The notes below the pieces were generated by a model. That model did no database searches. It saw nothing but the letters and a program-made list of their open reading frames with translations, and had not been told where the DNA came from. DNA of 64,000 nt, taken from Spodoptera frugiperda. Lineage: Eukaryota > Arthropoda > Insecta > Lepidoptera > Noctuidae. Below, one piece after another: positions 27,004-39,690 of the stretch. The translations under genes were made by a program, and so were the position numbers. Position 1 is the stretch's first letter, and every line of letters starts with the position of its first letter. The stretch spans positions 3,982,501 to 4,046,500 of the forward strand of contig NC_064231.1 of NCBI RefSeq assembly GCF_023101765.2. Reading direction: 5' to 3'.

Positions 27004-30000
27004 GACCGAGGCAGTAACTTGACGGTGCCAGCGCGTTGGGAAGACAGGAATCTTCGCAAATACCTGAACAAACCTGACGTTGGTATGTACTATCAATAGC
27101 GAACACAAAATATTATAAAAAAGTTAACTCTTAATATTTCAATTCACTATTATCACTAACACGATAAATGGTTAGAGGAAAAGTTTGGTGGTAAGAAAGC
27201 TCTTAATGTTCCCTTAAAGAATATTTATAAAGCAGTTAAAGAAACTTTTCGTGTTACCATCAGAATTATGTGAAACAATAGATTCCTTATAGCAGTACTT
27301 ATTTCATGTTTATTTTCGAAGATTCATCTGGTCCCTAAAAACATTTAGATAATCTTTTATTAACTTTATTGTTTTGATATAAAGTCAAATATCCAATGAA
27401 AGATTTGGATGGATTGGATTAGGTTTACCTGCTAGTCATTGTACTACATTCGAATTTGTCAATTTCTGTCAACAGTAAAAGAAAGTAGGTGGATAGGAGG
27501 TATCTACGACTACGGAGCCAGGTCCTGGCGGTGGGGAGGAGACCTGCGCAAGATGCACTACCAGTCCTTCTCCAAGATGAAGAAGATGACCCCTGAGGAA
27601 CTCAAGTGGCACTGCATCGCTATGATGCCGGACCTGCTTTACAGGTAACTATTTTTTAAAACACAGGTCGCAAATGAGCAGATAGATCACCTGATCGTAA
27701 GAAATCTGCACAGCCCATGTAGAAAGACAACACCAGAGGACATATAAGGGCATTGACGGTATTTTAGGGATTGAAGGCATTTTTTTTAATGGACTTATCG
27801 TATATTGATAAGAAGACCGTCACTATACGAAAAAATATGTTTTTTTTTTTATTAGCAGTGCCCAAGCGCCCAAGGATAAAAAAAATCCAAAGACACTTTC
27901 CAAAAAATAACTTTATTTGGTTAATGTCACTCTTGTAATAAATGTGCGTTATATTTATAAAAATGTCACGCCTGAAAATAAAAGCAAACCAGCGAAAAAC
28001 ATTAAACAAATAGTTTTAGAGAAACGATTTTGAGAAATGACAAATGTGAGACTGTTCCCAAAGTTCGGACAGGATTTTGTTCAAACCTCACGTTCTGGGT
28101 TTTATTTTAAACAGAACTGTTTGGTACTTCAAGTTATATTCTGCAAGCGATTAACACAAAATTGCAATGGTTCTTAATCAAACTCTTACCGACTAAAACC
28201 CACCCCGTTTTTACTTCTGCTCTTTGAACCGCAGCCCTGAGTTTGGACAGGATTTTGTTCAAACCTCACGTTCTGGGTTTTATTTTAGACAAACTGTTTG
28301 GACCTTCAAGTTATATTCTACAAGCGTATTAACATAAAATTGCAATGGTCCTTAACCAAACTCTTTCTGACTAAAAACCACCCCGTTCCTACTCCTGCTC
28401 TTTGAACCGCAGCCGCAACCTGTTTAAAGTGTTCTGCGGCTCCATTACAAAATTTGGCTTAAACTTATCATTTTATATGAAGCCGTTAGTATCTGTAGTC
28501 CGCTGAGACCGAAATCACATTCTTGGTCACATCCTTTACTAATTTTTTTAAGATTTTTTCTAGCTATAACGAGTATAGATAGTCTTATTATAGATAGTCT
28601 TTATGTCAGCCGATAGCATCCCATTAATGACGTCATCAGTTTAATAAAACTAATAAACACTTACTAGAACTGAATCGACTAATAAAAGGCGCTACGGGTC
28701 ACAGACCTCATTTTTAAACGCGCAAAATTGATTGTCAATCTGTCGCTCCCAATATAAAATGATATAGAAGCATAAATTGCTTCAATAAGCGATACTTATA
28801 CCTCATTAGACCAATGAAGACCAACTTTTATTTCTTCTGACGCACTCTTGTGCCTTGCACCATACGACAGGTCGACAGCTCTGAGAAATACAATAAATTT
28901 TACGACAACGTGGTTTGAGGGTCCCATGACGTCATCAGACACCTAATCACCTATTTTTAGCAGTCAATTTTATGGTTTAAAGTTTGAAGGACAAGCCGTT
29001 GGCGCCTTGTGGAGTACCGAGTAATCATCGGTTTCACATGGGAACAATGATAGTATTTATGTTACAGTATGTAGGGCACATAGCGATCATTGTAATGGCC
29101 CACATTGCTTACTGACTGTCCTGGTTTAATCATATCAATAAGTAGTTGTTTATACCGGATGCCGTTTGTTTAAATAACAATACTCGTTTTTGGTATTCAT
29201 ATTCAAGTTTCTCTCCATCTCAAAAGTTTTACTAAAATCATGTTATTTTGGTATGGTTATCCAATTGCATCTGAAATTCTCCGAAAATACACAATGCACG
29301 CCCCCTAAACTTCCAAACATTGCTCACTAATTGACACGATTATTCATCTCGACGCTAATTGCTTCAGGTGGTCACCTCGCAACTGCGTCGAAACTCGTCA
29401 CTACATCTGCCAAACTAAACTGCAAAAGGTGCCAAAGGCCAAAGTGAAGGACCTGCGCCGCCGCTGGCAACGAATGGGACAGATCAACGAAATCACTGCA
29501 CCAAGCGTCAGCAGGGAGGTCAATGACCCCATGATGGTGAATGACGTCACTGTGAACCCTGTACACCATCCGAAGTCGTACGATCTGCGTCCCAACCCCT
29601 ATCCTAGGGGTAAGAACCGACATGGCACCAGGATGAACTCTAGTCCTACCTCCAAGTACGATTTGAGACCCAATGAGCTGAAGAAGCGATCGAGGCCCAT
29701 CGTCCACCGAAGGCTCAAGAGACCGTTCCCAGGGTAAGTGTAACATAAAGTGTTTTTCATGGTACCATAATGGATAAAGCATAAAATAAAACTTTACATT
29801 TTATACACAACAAAACATTGCACGCAGCCATTAAAAAAAGTTTATCGCACGTGTAGCAAAAAATGAAAAAGTTATGTCGTAAAACGCACGGCCCATTAAT
29901 AAAACTTAATGTTTGGCCAACTTTCTCCATTACCAGACCAACGGCCATCAATTTCTCAGAGCACACACTTTCGAACAAAAACACATTAAATGTACATTTA

Positions 30001-30753
30001 TTGCAAACATAGATCAAATTAACTGCAATCGCTTTTCCCCTATCGACCAATGTTTGGGTTGGACGAAATATTGGCTGTTCTTATACCAATATTGGTAAGT
30101 GTGAAATGGTAAACAGCTTTCCTCTTGTCTGCGCGTACTGCCAACTATGTCGATCGTTGAAAGCTTGGCACTAGGAGTACATTTTACAGATGCTTTGCTA
30201 ATCGTTTTTCAACAGCTAGACTAGCCTCGCCAGTTTAGCCGTTTTATTAATGTTGTACATGAACCATGGAAGTAAACCTACTTTCCAAGTTCCTGTTGGT
30301 AGAAATTTACACTGTATTTACAGAATACCAATGTGCGTGATTTGAATCCTTCTCTAAAATTAACTATATCAATTAATCAGCTAAAATGTAAACGTAATGT
30401 AATGTTTTAATTACAGTTACACATGGAATCGCCGCGACCCTGAAGGCTCGTACCAACGTAACGCTGAGCTGCTCCGCTCCGGCCGCACCGGGCTCACTCC
30501 GCAGCAGGTGAACGCTCACCTCGCCAGGCTGCGACACCTGCGCGACAAGCAAGTCGCTCGGCGCAAGCGACTGCGCGACGACGACTGGCTGGTGAACGAG
30601 CCCAGGCAGGCTCTCGCGCAGACCCACGCCAGGACCTACACGGTCGACAACAACATCAGCGCCCTGCATCCCAAGACCATCGTCGAAGAATTCAACATGG
30701 AGTTCCCGCACCACCCCGCTGGCCCACCAAAATCGAACCGCAACACCGGCTAA
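27004..30753 (+). CDS. C-type-lectin-like domain protein, 3' four exons (partial)
   Basis: Four exons splice in frame: 27004-27082, 27476-27644, 29368-29733 and 30417-30753 (TAA at 30751-30753). All have GT/AG borders, and together they give 316 residues. Visible residues 1-98 are most of a C-type-lectin-like fold: GSNLTVPARW near the start, WIGG at 32-35, RSWRWGGD at 42-49, WHC at 71-73, then RWSPRNC at 83-89 and HYICQ at 94-98. No EPN or QPD sugar-binding triplet is visible, so calcium-dependent sugar binding is doubtful. Residues 99-316 form a basic, Arg/Lys-rich tail with YDLRPN twice (154-159 and 180-185) and no membrane segment. The family is normally secreted; the signal peptide and first CTLD cysteines must lie in upstream exons I could not locate. 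The acceptor at 27475 was chosen over 27496 because it restores the WIGG motif. I cannot name an orthologue with confidence. Confidence 0.88.
28063..28418. repeat. 178-bp direct tandem duplication in an intron
   Basis: Units 28063-28240 and 28241-28418 both begin GTTCGGACAGGATTTTGTT (GTTTGG in the second) and end CTCTTTGAACCGCAGCC. Each unit contains a fragment of the family A LINE tail (GACTAAAAACCACCCCGTTC in the second unit). It lies in the long intron between lectin-like exons 2 and 3. Confidence 0.85.
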
Positions 30754-32720
30754 TCGATTCGACTCCGATTAACTTTACCCATCGATGTTCAAAAATCGAT
30801 TAAGTTTATTCATCGATATTAATTTAAGTTCCTCGCGATTTTCCGATCTTCTTCCGACTTTGCTTTTATTAATATTTATTGCTGACACTTTGCGATAGTT
30901 CTGATTCCTGTCATTAGCGTGTGCCTCATTTGTTAATTGTGTAAGTATCAATTGAGTGAGAATACGTCGCCTATTGTTAAGGAATCAATGTTGGACGAGG
31001 TGTCGTCGCCGTGGCAGAAACTAGTGCAGTTTCCTTGCCCGGCGACCAACCGTCTCGTCGTGGGACGTGTGGTTTAAGCCATCGTCGTGAAGTGCCATTC
31101 CATTGTTCTTCTTCTCTTCCTCTAGAGTAGCCAGAACTTACGACTACTCGAATCATACAAGTTAAGCTTACTTATCCATACTTTAAATAACTGCAATCCA
31201 GTGTGAGTCTTGTCAATCTAGTTGTAGTTACCACATTATTGCACCTGTTAACTTTGTAGACTTTAGTACTTCAATGCTGTTATTAACTCATTTATGAAAT
31301 CGTAAATGAGTACTGCTTTTTACTTACATTTAATTCAAATTGAATTACCTTATCATGACCAACTCTCTTATGTAATATGTATAATGTACTTTTGTGACTA
31401 TTCACTAATCAGTAACAGACATGTTTAGTTCCGATCGAGTATTGAACATGTTGATAGATCTAACTATTTAATATATCCTTCCTAGTTGTTGCTACATCTA
31501 CTTTTATTTTAATATTATTTCGTTTGTTTTGTATCCCACACGTTTTAATTATTATAATTACAATGTCTAATGCTGTGCTTTTAAATTAAGTGCGTCGTGG
31601 TAATTTTGTTTTATTTTTTTGTATTTATATTGTACTAGTCAGTAAGTTTTATGAGAAAATATAAACCTAGATTACTAAAATGTTTAATCTTATCCATAGT
31701 TTCGAGAATGTTGATAATATTAATCGAAAATTAAAATTATATCGTCGATGTATACACAGCAGTATCAAAGTTGAAATATTGCAAATAAAATTAACTTTCT
31801 CACAGATTTTAGTGTATTTATTAAAAAATAAAATAAAAAATAATAAAATTAACAAGAAAGTGTCGTACATCGTAATTGGCATTTCGTGTTTATTTAGCTA
31901 TGTAAGTGTACGTTCCAATTTGTTTGTTATTTTAGTTAAAAGAAAAACCTAATAAATTAATACTTTTTTTACTAAACTGCCAGTTATTGTAGTCCTCGCA
32001 TTTATGAAGTTAAATCACATTTCGTGTAAGGTTTTTGTATGATATTTTTAAGCAGTTATTATTGAACTTGTTGATTGTAAATTGAAATTAATGTCGCCGG
32101 CTTACTACCATAATATATCTTTAATCACATATTGTAAACTAGATTTCTTTGAGAACATCCTTGCTTTTGGCTTTAGGATATTTTTAATCTTCAAAAATGA
32201 AATCCGTCAAGCCATTTAAATTACTTTTTCATTTCTATTGCAACCGGCGATGTATATAAAATTAATGTTAAAATCAGATAAGTTTTTAGAATGAACAACA
32301 AATTCATATCAATCTGTAAAGCTTCCTCCAACGCATAGAAGTGTATGTTGGGTCACGCATAGCTGTAGTAACTTATGTTTTTAGATTTTTGAAAAAACTA
32401 GTCTACTAGTTACAACCTTAGTATTACTATCATACCTCAAAACACATTTTTTCTTCAAATAAAAATATAAATTATAAATAAAAAAACAAATATCTAAAAC
32501 AATTTTAAATTGTGTAATAAGTTCTAAAAAAAATGTTTTAATATTTTGATCTGTAAATACTACTTAATTTTAAATTTAGTAGTGGCAACACCGAGGTACT
32601 GTGAATTGTTTTAGGCAAGCGGAGAACTTATTTGTAGGAACAAAATAACTTCTTATTGTACCTATCTTAAGTATTAATATTTACTTATAACTATAAGAAA
32701 ATAAAGAATCATCAGAATAT
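30754..32720 (+). other. Probable 3' UTR of the lectin-like gene
   Basis: AT-rich, non-coding sequence follows the stop codon. Several AATAAA hexamers occur (for example 31951-31956 and 32700-32705), so the true polyadenylation site cannot be fixed from sequence. The first 100 bases repeat the word ATCGAT several times. Reading frames on both strands at about 31670-31950 are low-complexity and not credible as genes. Confidence 0.4.
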
Positions 32721-32724
32721 CATG

Positions 32725-33555
32725 GTTTTATTTTGACGGTTTCAAATTTAAAATATTGAAGTAGTGTAAACATCCCTAGTTGTTTTACTCTCTAGTCACA
32801 GCTAAGTCTAGCATTGCCTGAAGGAAGATCCTAACCATAATTGATCTAAGATTGAAATGAACAATTAAAATAAACTACTCTAATTTCTTCGAAGTAACAA
32901 TCAGATTAAAAATAAGTCCAAACTTAAAGGAAACCACTTACACAATGGGTCCATGCCCAATGCTATGTAGACAGAATCCACGGATCAACACTTAGTGCGA
33001 TAACTGGGAATGTTTATCTTATTTGAATCCAGTCTATATCCAAATATCAATAGAACGAATCTCCACAATACGTTTATGATTACAGCGCCATCTCGTAGTC
33101 AGTAGCTGAAGTAAATACAAAAGCTGTTCTACTATGTCTGTTATCTTTGTTTCTAAATATAAATTACAGTAAGTAGCCTGCTATAATACCACAATTATAA
33201 AGGTAGTTATCAAATACAATATAGCTTATGGAAAGAAAAAGGTGTCGCATTGAAAAATAAATGGTGGCATTAGTTAAGTCTTCAAGATATATGTAGATGG
33301 CGCTACCTAATTGAAAACCGCTTTATGCCTATTTTAACCGCGAAGAGAGTTTCAAGAGTTTGTCTGCCTAATTTGATGTAGATAACTGGAGAAAAATAAG
33401 TCAATTTAAGTGGACTGTACCTTTCCCTTCTGAAAAAACAAACGTGGACTCTAAATAAAATATTTAATTAGTTAAATTAGGAAACTAATGCAGGACATTA
33501 TAAATATGTATTTAATGCATTTATAAAATATTTTAATACACTGACAAAAAATTAA
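32725..33555. other. Intergenic DNA, no gene seen
   Basis: AT-rich with two short GATGGCGCTAC / AGCGCCATCTCG words (about 33083 and 33298) in opposite orientation. They may mark the ends of a decayed element. Nothing coding. Confidence 0.35.
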
Positions 33556-33559
33556 TGCA

Positions 33560-33760
33560 CTTTTGGTGCGGTGGCTGGGCAACCAGCGGCCGCGCAACGT
33601 GTAGCGGGTTCGATACCTGCACGGATGCACGCACGAACTCTTTGTATGATCCAAATTGTTGTTTTGGGGTCTAGGTGTCATGTGTGTGAACTTGTTTGTA
33701 ACGACACCCACGACACAGGACAAGATAGCAATAAAAACGCTTTAAAAAAACTAAATGAAA
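33560..33760 (+). mobile_element. tRNA-derived SINE family B, copy 1
   Basis: The head GTGCGGTGGCTGGGCAACC resembles a tRNA A-box region. GGGTTCGATACC at about 33606-33617 fits a pol III B box. The body has AACTCTTTGTATGATCC and AATTGTTGTTTTGGGG, ending CACCCACGACACAGG and an A-rich tail. Confidence 0.75.
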
Positions 33761-33799
33761 ACAAAAACAGGATAGTTACTTGTGATACTTGAGAGAGAG

Positions 33800-35440
33800 G
33801 TTCGAAAGTCATTATTTAAAAAATAATGTAAAGACATTCCATTTGCTTAATACACTTCACAACATATAAACAGTTCTATACTTTAAGTAGGTAATCGCCC
33901 TAAATTACCATATAGGTATGTAAATTTAGATACCTAGACCTAATTTCAATCGTAATAACCAGAAATTGCAATATTACTACAACATAAACTAAGTTAACAG
34001 CTTTTATGGCGCCAAAAATAGTTTCTGCTACATAAAATAAATGTTTTAGATAAAAGAAATATTACAAAATTATACGGGTCGTTACCTATTTACTCACAAT
34101 TTACTACATAAAGGAATAACCTGAAAAAAATAATAAATTTTGCGATAGATCAACGACCCAATGACCGAATCAGCGTAGTTTCCACCACCCGTTAGCGAGA
34201 TTGTACGATACTGTTGCCATGGTGACCGTACACAAACAATCCACTTACTATAACCACTGACAACTTTCCCTAACAATTTATTCACAATGTCACCTATACA
34301 TTGCTGCTTTACTACGACTAATGTGGTAAAGAAGTAGAGGAAAACGCGCAATGGATTGTGCAGCAATATTTCTAATCGATGTTTTTCTTTTCACAGTACA
34401 GATTTACAGAATAGTAAAACTTCAAAACACGCCAATATATATTTTCGTACATTGTAATAAGGGTTACTATTAAATCAATATAGAACTATGTATAACGAGT
34501 ATCGCTTACGACAGGATAGAATAGTTGATACGGTCAATTTGAATGTTTGTTTTTTTTTCGAGTAAAATTCAAATTCATTCAACACAAAACTGCAAAGGTA
34601 CGCTGTTCCATATATTTCGTGTTCCAATGGAAAGCATGGTGAAGTTACAAGTGTACAAAACAACCATATCTTCTCTTCCTTTTTCACCAATAATGTGCTA
34701 TATAGCTATGCTACGAAGATGTAATAGCTAAGCTGTGAAACTATGTGACCGTTTCCACTGATATTAAACTATGTAGCTGTGCGAGAAAGATGCGCAGCTC
34801 GAGCATGCGATATATCGAAAGTAGTAAAGACCACATTTTTGAGAACGACTCATAACTCAATATCGCAAAAAAATGTCGCTTAGATCAATTAGCCTTTCAA
34901 CCATTACAATAATTTAGTATAACAATAGCTACAGTCTCTATACTAAGTCAACCTTTATTTTCTCACCTGCCTAGTAAATACCCGTGCTGACTGTACATAG
35001 TAGGTTACATAACATGACACTTGTAGTTGTAACCTCCACACAGCGACAGCAACAATACTATTTCAGTCACATTCTGCATAGAGCCGTCCACGACAACTAG
35101 ACGTATCTTGGTCATTAATCGCATAACTCCTGCCACCGCGATTACTGTACTTTTACTTAACACCTTGTTTATTTATGGACGAAAAGTAAGTACATACTTA
35201 AAAAGAGTTTTTCTTTTAACTCGAAATACATTTTAAAGGTGTATATTATTATGTGTACAATATGAACTGCCAATTCTAAGGGTCTCTGTTCAGTAAACTA
35301 GTGTCGTGTAGGTTTATAATGCAGGTGTCAAACTGATTGATATGAAAAAGAAATAAAATACTTAAACTCTTGAACAGACTACTGCAGTTCTGGCTACTTT
35401 ATACCCTCTTAATTATATAAACACACACAATTATCATCAT
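33800..35440. other. Intergenic DNA, no gene seen
   Basis: AT-rich, with no exon, RNA gene or assigned repeat. Confidence 0.45.
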
Positions 35441-35454
35441 TATTATCCCATCCT

Positions 35455-35610
35455 CCACAAAATATCTACTGCTGATCAGACCTATATCGACCGATAGACC
35501 GGTTGAAAGCATCCTGAGTCCAGCAGCTCCCTGCAAACTGCAGACGGTCCCATTCAAATCCGCCTTGTATATTTCCTTCGTAAATCTGCTTTCAACCATC
35601 CTTTCTACAC
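35455..35610 (-). repeat. LINE or SINE remnant, family F
   Basis: It contains ATATCTACTGCTGATCAGACC and GAAAGCATCCTGAGTCCAGC then AGCTCCCTGC, which match the longer repeat at 41880-41985. A minus-strand frame reads RMVESRFTKEIYKADLNGT, a type of phrase seen at the end of retrotransposon reverse-transcriptase ORFs; this is weak evidence. Confidence 0.4.
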
Positions 35611-35887
35611 GCATTGTAACATTCCTTTTTCAATCCCTTTCCCATTACTTTAGAGTTTATTCCTTCAAAAACAATTCTCTCTCCCCACTGTTCCTTAGTT
35701 TACACTTTCGATCAACATACTCGCTACACATATGCACATAAGTAATCTTTGCCAACAGCAAACATTCGCACACACGCAACACTCTCGTCTAGGAACACAA
35801 GTGTACACTAATTGCAGGTCAAACACGACCTTGTGACCTTATAATAAGAGCTACCTCTATGTAGGTTACTTCAATGACCGTCGGCTA

Positions 35888-35987
35888 CACATTCACCTAT
35901 ACAAAACCAGTTTATCATGACCTCGCTTTGTGAGATCTCTCCATACATTTGACGGTCAGTTTTCACTGGTTTGTGTAGCGTGATGTG
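35888..35987. mobile_element. MITE family H, copy 3
   Basis: CACATTCACCTATACAAAACC at the left and CACTGGTTTGTGTAGCGTGATGTG at the right form an inverted repeat. It is the same length as the copies at 7.6 and 7.8 kb. Confidence 0.72.
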
Positions 35988-36249
35988 ACCAGCGATTAGC
36001 CTTAACATTACTTGAAGGGCTGACCCAAATACGCGTGTATGTAGGACAGTTATAACCGATTTGCTGGAGAAAACTTTTGGAAATGCTTTTGTTATGTACC
36101 TAATTGGTTTTGTTGTAATGTAATCTGTAATAGTTGTTTTGTTATCTTGATCAAGCCAAGATTAAGACTCAAGGATAGATCTGAGAAGAGGTCAGTATGT
36201 AGCTCTTTAAGTTATTAGGGCTTTTCAGTTTACATACCTAATTATTGCA

Positions 36250-36590
36250 AAAGTGGGAGAGCCATGCTTCGGCACAAATGGGCCGGTTTGACCGGAGTAC
36301 CATGACCTCACAGGAAATCGACATGGAACAACGCAAGCGTTATGTCTGTGTCTTCCCGATCCCCGATTCCCCAACAACCCTTTAATTCCTAACCCCCAAA
36401 GTGCCGGCAACACACTTGTAACGTCTGCTCTCGCTCGGATCATCTGATGGTAAGCAATCACTGCCTTCCATGGACACCCGAAACACAACGCAAGCGTTGT
36501 TTCACGTCGGTTTTTTGTGAGGCCGTAATATCACTCCGGTCGAGCCAACCCATTCGTGGCAAGGCGTGGCTCTCCCACTCTCCATTTAGT
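36250..36590. repeat. Two family D retroposons in inverted orientation
   Basis: A plus copy runs from GTGGGAGAGCCATGC at 36251 to GGACACCCGAAACAC near 36487. It is followed at once by a minus partial copy from AACGCAAGCGTTGTTTCACG to GTGGCTCTCCCACT. The first 100 bases and the last 100 bases can pair. Confidence 0.75.
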
Positions 36591-36779
36591 ACTACAAATA
36601 ACTTATAACTGTCATAATGTAATAACACTAACAAGAATACATTTATAGCCCCGTGTGCGATACCGATCTCGCGTGATATCCATGTAGACTCGTAGTAACA
36701 CTATATGCTACTAGTCCATAGTTGAAAGCATATGATTACCCCATAAATATGAAGCAATAAATAAGTATTTTTACGGAAA

Positions 36780-36885
36780 CGAAACATCACATCACATCCT
36801 TTAACTGGCCACTGCTGACCAAAGGTCTCTTCTCGCACGGAGGCTTGAGCATTACCTAATCACCACGGCTCAATGTGATAAATTT
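36780..36885 (-). repeat. SINE tail remnant, family G
   Basis: CACATCACATCC, GGCCACTGCTGACCAAAGGT, then GAGCATTACCTAATCACCAC. It matches the reverse complement of the end of the tRNA-derived SINE at 47926-48230. Confidence 0.55.
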
Positions 36886-37452
36886 TGTGCAATTAAATAT
36901 TCGAATAATCTAAAAAGCCCATAATTTCGTTGCTAATACAAGTTCTTCATAAATTTTCAAATTTACATGATATCTTGATATAATTATTATGATGATAGAC
37001 CCGAAATATATCTAGTTTCTACTAAGTTACCGAGTTTCCAGGACTCAGATAAGGGAATTATGACATCAGCCGTTATCCTACCGACCTACAAATTAGTATG
37101 AAAAGCTAACTCACACTTTTTCTAGGAACCAGTTAATCATTTTACTGGTCAATTTAAGTCAGGCAAGGTCGTAGGGTACATTTAATCTGATGTGCGGATA
37201 AAGGCGTATGATTCACGCCCAGTGGAAACTAATTGGTCCGCGGAAACATCCCTTGTAACCAGTCATTTTTAAAATGTTTAGTTCTATTAATATCGCAATG
37301 AGGAGAGACCTTGATAATTTGCAAGTCTATATTTTATAACTTAACATCATTCTTCAATTAGGATGATGACGAGGACGTCTCCAACGTGTTTTTAAATGAT
37401 GTTCAGAATTTCTGATAGAGAGAGATAGTCAGAAGATTTGTTGATCCACACT

Positions 37453-37623
37453 GCTATTAGCTTTTTTTAAGGTGGGAAAATCATCAAATGACTTCTCCCG
37501 CCTTGGGCGAGGCGAGAAGGAGTGTCAGACTCTTACTGACTAAAAACCACCCCGTTACTACTCCTGTTTTTCAAACCGGAGCCCCGGTAACCCGCTAGGC
37601 AGACCGCAGCTCCGGGGCTATTA
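37453..37623 (-). mobile_element. LINE tail (family A) with 7-bp target duplication
   Basis: Poly(T), GGTGGGAAAATCATCAAATG, then the full tail to CAGCTCCGGG. GCTATTA flanks it at 37453-37459 and 37617-37623, and the next bases (GCTT and ACTT) also nearly match. Confidence 0.78.
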
Positions 37624-38149
37624 ACTTAGAAGCTAGAAATTTCTTATATCCTAGGAATGGATCATCCCCAAAACAAAGTAGTTTAAAAAATTGATAGAAC
37701 TTACAGTTTTATTGAGGAAAATGTGTTTTAGTGACAAATAGAAACAAAACAATCGAAATACTAATAAGTAGGCACAATATGAAGCTATTGAACTCCATAA
37801 ATCATGCAAACGACCAATTAGATTAGCGAAAGAATTTCGACCAAGAAATACCGTATACATGTAGTAAATTAAATAAAATAAATCTAACGAAAGGAAATAC
37901 AGGGAACGTTGAACAGACCAATTTCGTGAAGTGACGCAAATCCAGTTCAATGGCATTAAAATGTTTCACGCAACTGATTAAGTATGCATAGGGGCTGTTG
38001 TGAGCTATCGTGAACGTCGCCACGAACGCTTTCAAGAAAACCTTTAAGGTGGATGGTTCTCAAAATTTTGGCTCATGGGTACTAAGTAATTCATAGCCTC
38101 TTGTAATGCTTAGTTAATAGAGGTGTAGGGAGTAACGTTGTAGTTTTTT

Positions 38150-38330
38150 ATGGTATAAGTCGGTAAACGAGCTGACGGATCACCTGATGGTAAGCAGTCG
38201 CCGTCGCCCATGGACACCCGAAACACCAGAGGCATTAAAAATACGTTGCCGGCCTTTTGGAGGTTAGGAATTTAAGAGTTGTTGAGAAATCGAGGATTAG
38301 GAAGATTGAAAAGGGGAAGATTATTTATCA
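38150..38330 (-). repeat. Retroposon family D, copy 3
   Basis: CGGTAAACGAGCTGACGG, ATCACCTGATGGTAAGCAGT, CCCATGGACACCCGAAACAC, TTGCCGGCCTTTTGG, then GAATTTAAGAGTTG. Confidence 0.7.
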
Positions 38331-38885
38331 CGTGAGATTGTACGAGTACTGCTGGATTATGGAGCTCTCTTACATTACCAAACACCACGGAGAAAACAAA
38401 GTAAGACAAAAAAAAATCAAAATGTTTGGACAGCAACACGAACAACTTTCTTAACTAAACATTGAGTACCACTGTCTCACCCGGTGCCCGTGGTAATGAA
38501 CCTGTGATATTGGAGGTGCCTGAACTCAGATAAACGACGCGATATTACGAAGGTCTTTGCTTGTTCCAACCTGTATAATTAGTCTAACATTCTACTTACA
38601 AGCACTTTTCAACTTAATGTTATACTCAAACTTATATTTTTGGTTTCTCACATCACTCACTTTTTTCCGAGCCTTAATTTTTTACTTGTCATGTTGTTTA
38701 AAAGCAAGACCTTGAAATGACCTTAACTTTCAGACTTGGTTATTTACTTCACGAAACGTGTAAGATTTTTATGGAAGATAAATTATTAATTCAATGACTT
38801 CTTCCAACGACTGCATCCAGAATTAGAAAGAGCATTTATGTTAAACTCACCGTTTGCGCTACATGGTCTATCAGATGTTTACTGC

Positions 38886-39036
38886 ACGACTGGCGCAGTG
38901 GCACAACCAGCTACCGGCAATTCTTTGTGTGATCCATAAATTGTTGTTCCGGGTCTGGGGGTCATGTGCATGTGAACTTGAATGTTTGTAAACGCACCCA
39001 CGACACAGGAGAAAATCCTAGTATGTCCACGTAAAA
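38886..39036 (+). mobile_element. tRNA-derived SINE family B, copy 2
   Basis: CGACTGGCGCAGTGGCACAACC, then directly TTCTTTGTGTGATCC, AAATTGTTGTTCCGGGTCTG and CACCCACGACACAGG. The B-box region is deleted. Confidence 0.6.
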
Positions 39037-39424
39037 AAAACTATTTAATGGCAAAGCATAATAAATGTATCTTATAATTATGAACTTTAAACACAGAAAA
39101 CTATTTACAGTTTGTAACACTGTCCAATACTTTTCTAAACCATTGAACTCTGTTAGACTTTACACGTTATAGACACTCCACGTGAGTCAGCCAGTCTTCA
39201 ACAATTTGGTGAAATGTATTTAGAGCCCTTGAACCAGAACAAAGCGGACGTACAAATATACTCGACATGCCCAAATAGCGACTTCAAAGGAAATATTTGC
39301 ATAGAAATCCAACAGCAATGCAAGAATGCAACACATCATGCAATCACAGACAGTTGCTTTACCTGATACAAGCCAGGTCAAGGTTTCTTAGGGAATTATG
39401 TACGAGTATATGACGTTTGTTATT

Positions 39425-39690
39425 TGCTTTTTTTATGAACGGATCACCTGATGGTAAGCAATCGCCGCTCATGGACATTCGAAACACCAGAGGCGTTACA
39501 AGTGCGTTGCCGGCCTTTTGAGGATTAGGAATTTAAGGGTTGCTGGGGAATCGGGGATCGGGAAGATTAGGAAGGGGGTAATTGAGCTTCCAGCGCAAGC
39601 GTTGCGTTCACGTCGTTTTCTATAAGGCAGTGGTATCACTCCAGTCGAGCCGGCCCATTCGTGCCGAAGCATGGCTCTCCTACACTTAAA
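39425..39690 (-). repeat. Retroposon family D, copy 4
   Basis: GGATCACCTGATGGTAAGC, CCAGAGGCGTTACAAGTGCG, GGGGAATCGGGGATCGGG, TCACTCCAGTCGAGCCGG, then GCATGGCTCTCCTACAC. Nearly complete and in minus orientation. Confidence 0.72.

Noticed and set aside
27497..27644. Lectin-like exon starting at 27497 after GGATAG
   Set aside because: It keeps the frame, but the acceptor at 27475 (CTGTCAACAG) also keeps the frame, is a better splice site and restores the WIGG motif typical of the CTLD fold.
31667..31952. Overlapping frames on both strands
   Set aside because: Low-complexity AT-rich sequence within the probable 3' UTR of the lectin-like gene.
33563..33620. Functional tRNA gene
   Set aside because: A- and B-box-like sequences are present, but no cloverleaf can be drawn and the same body recurs at five other places: it is a SINE.
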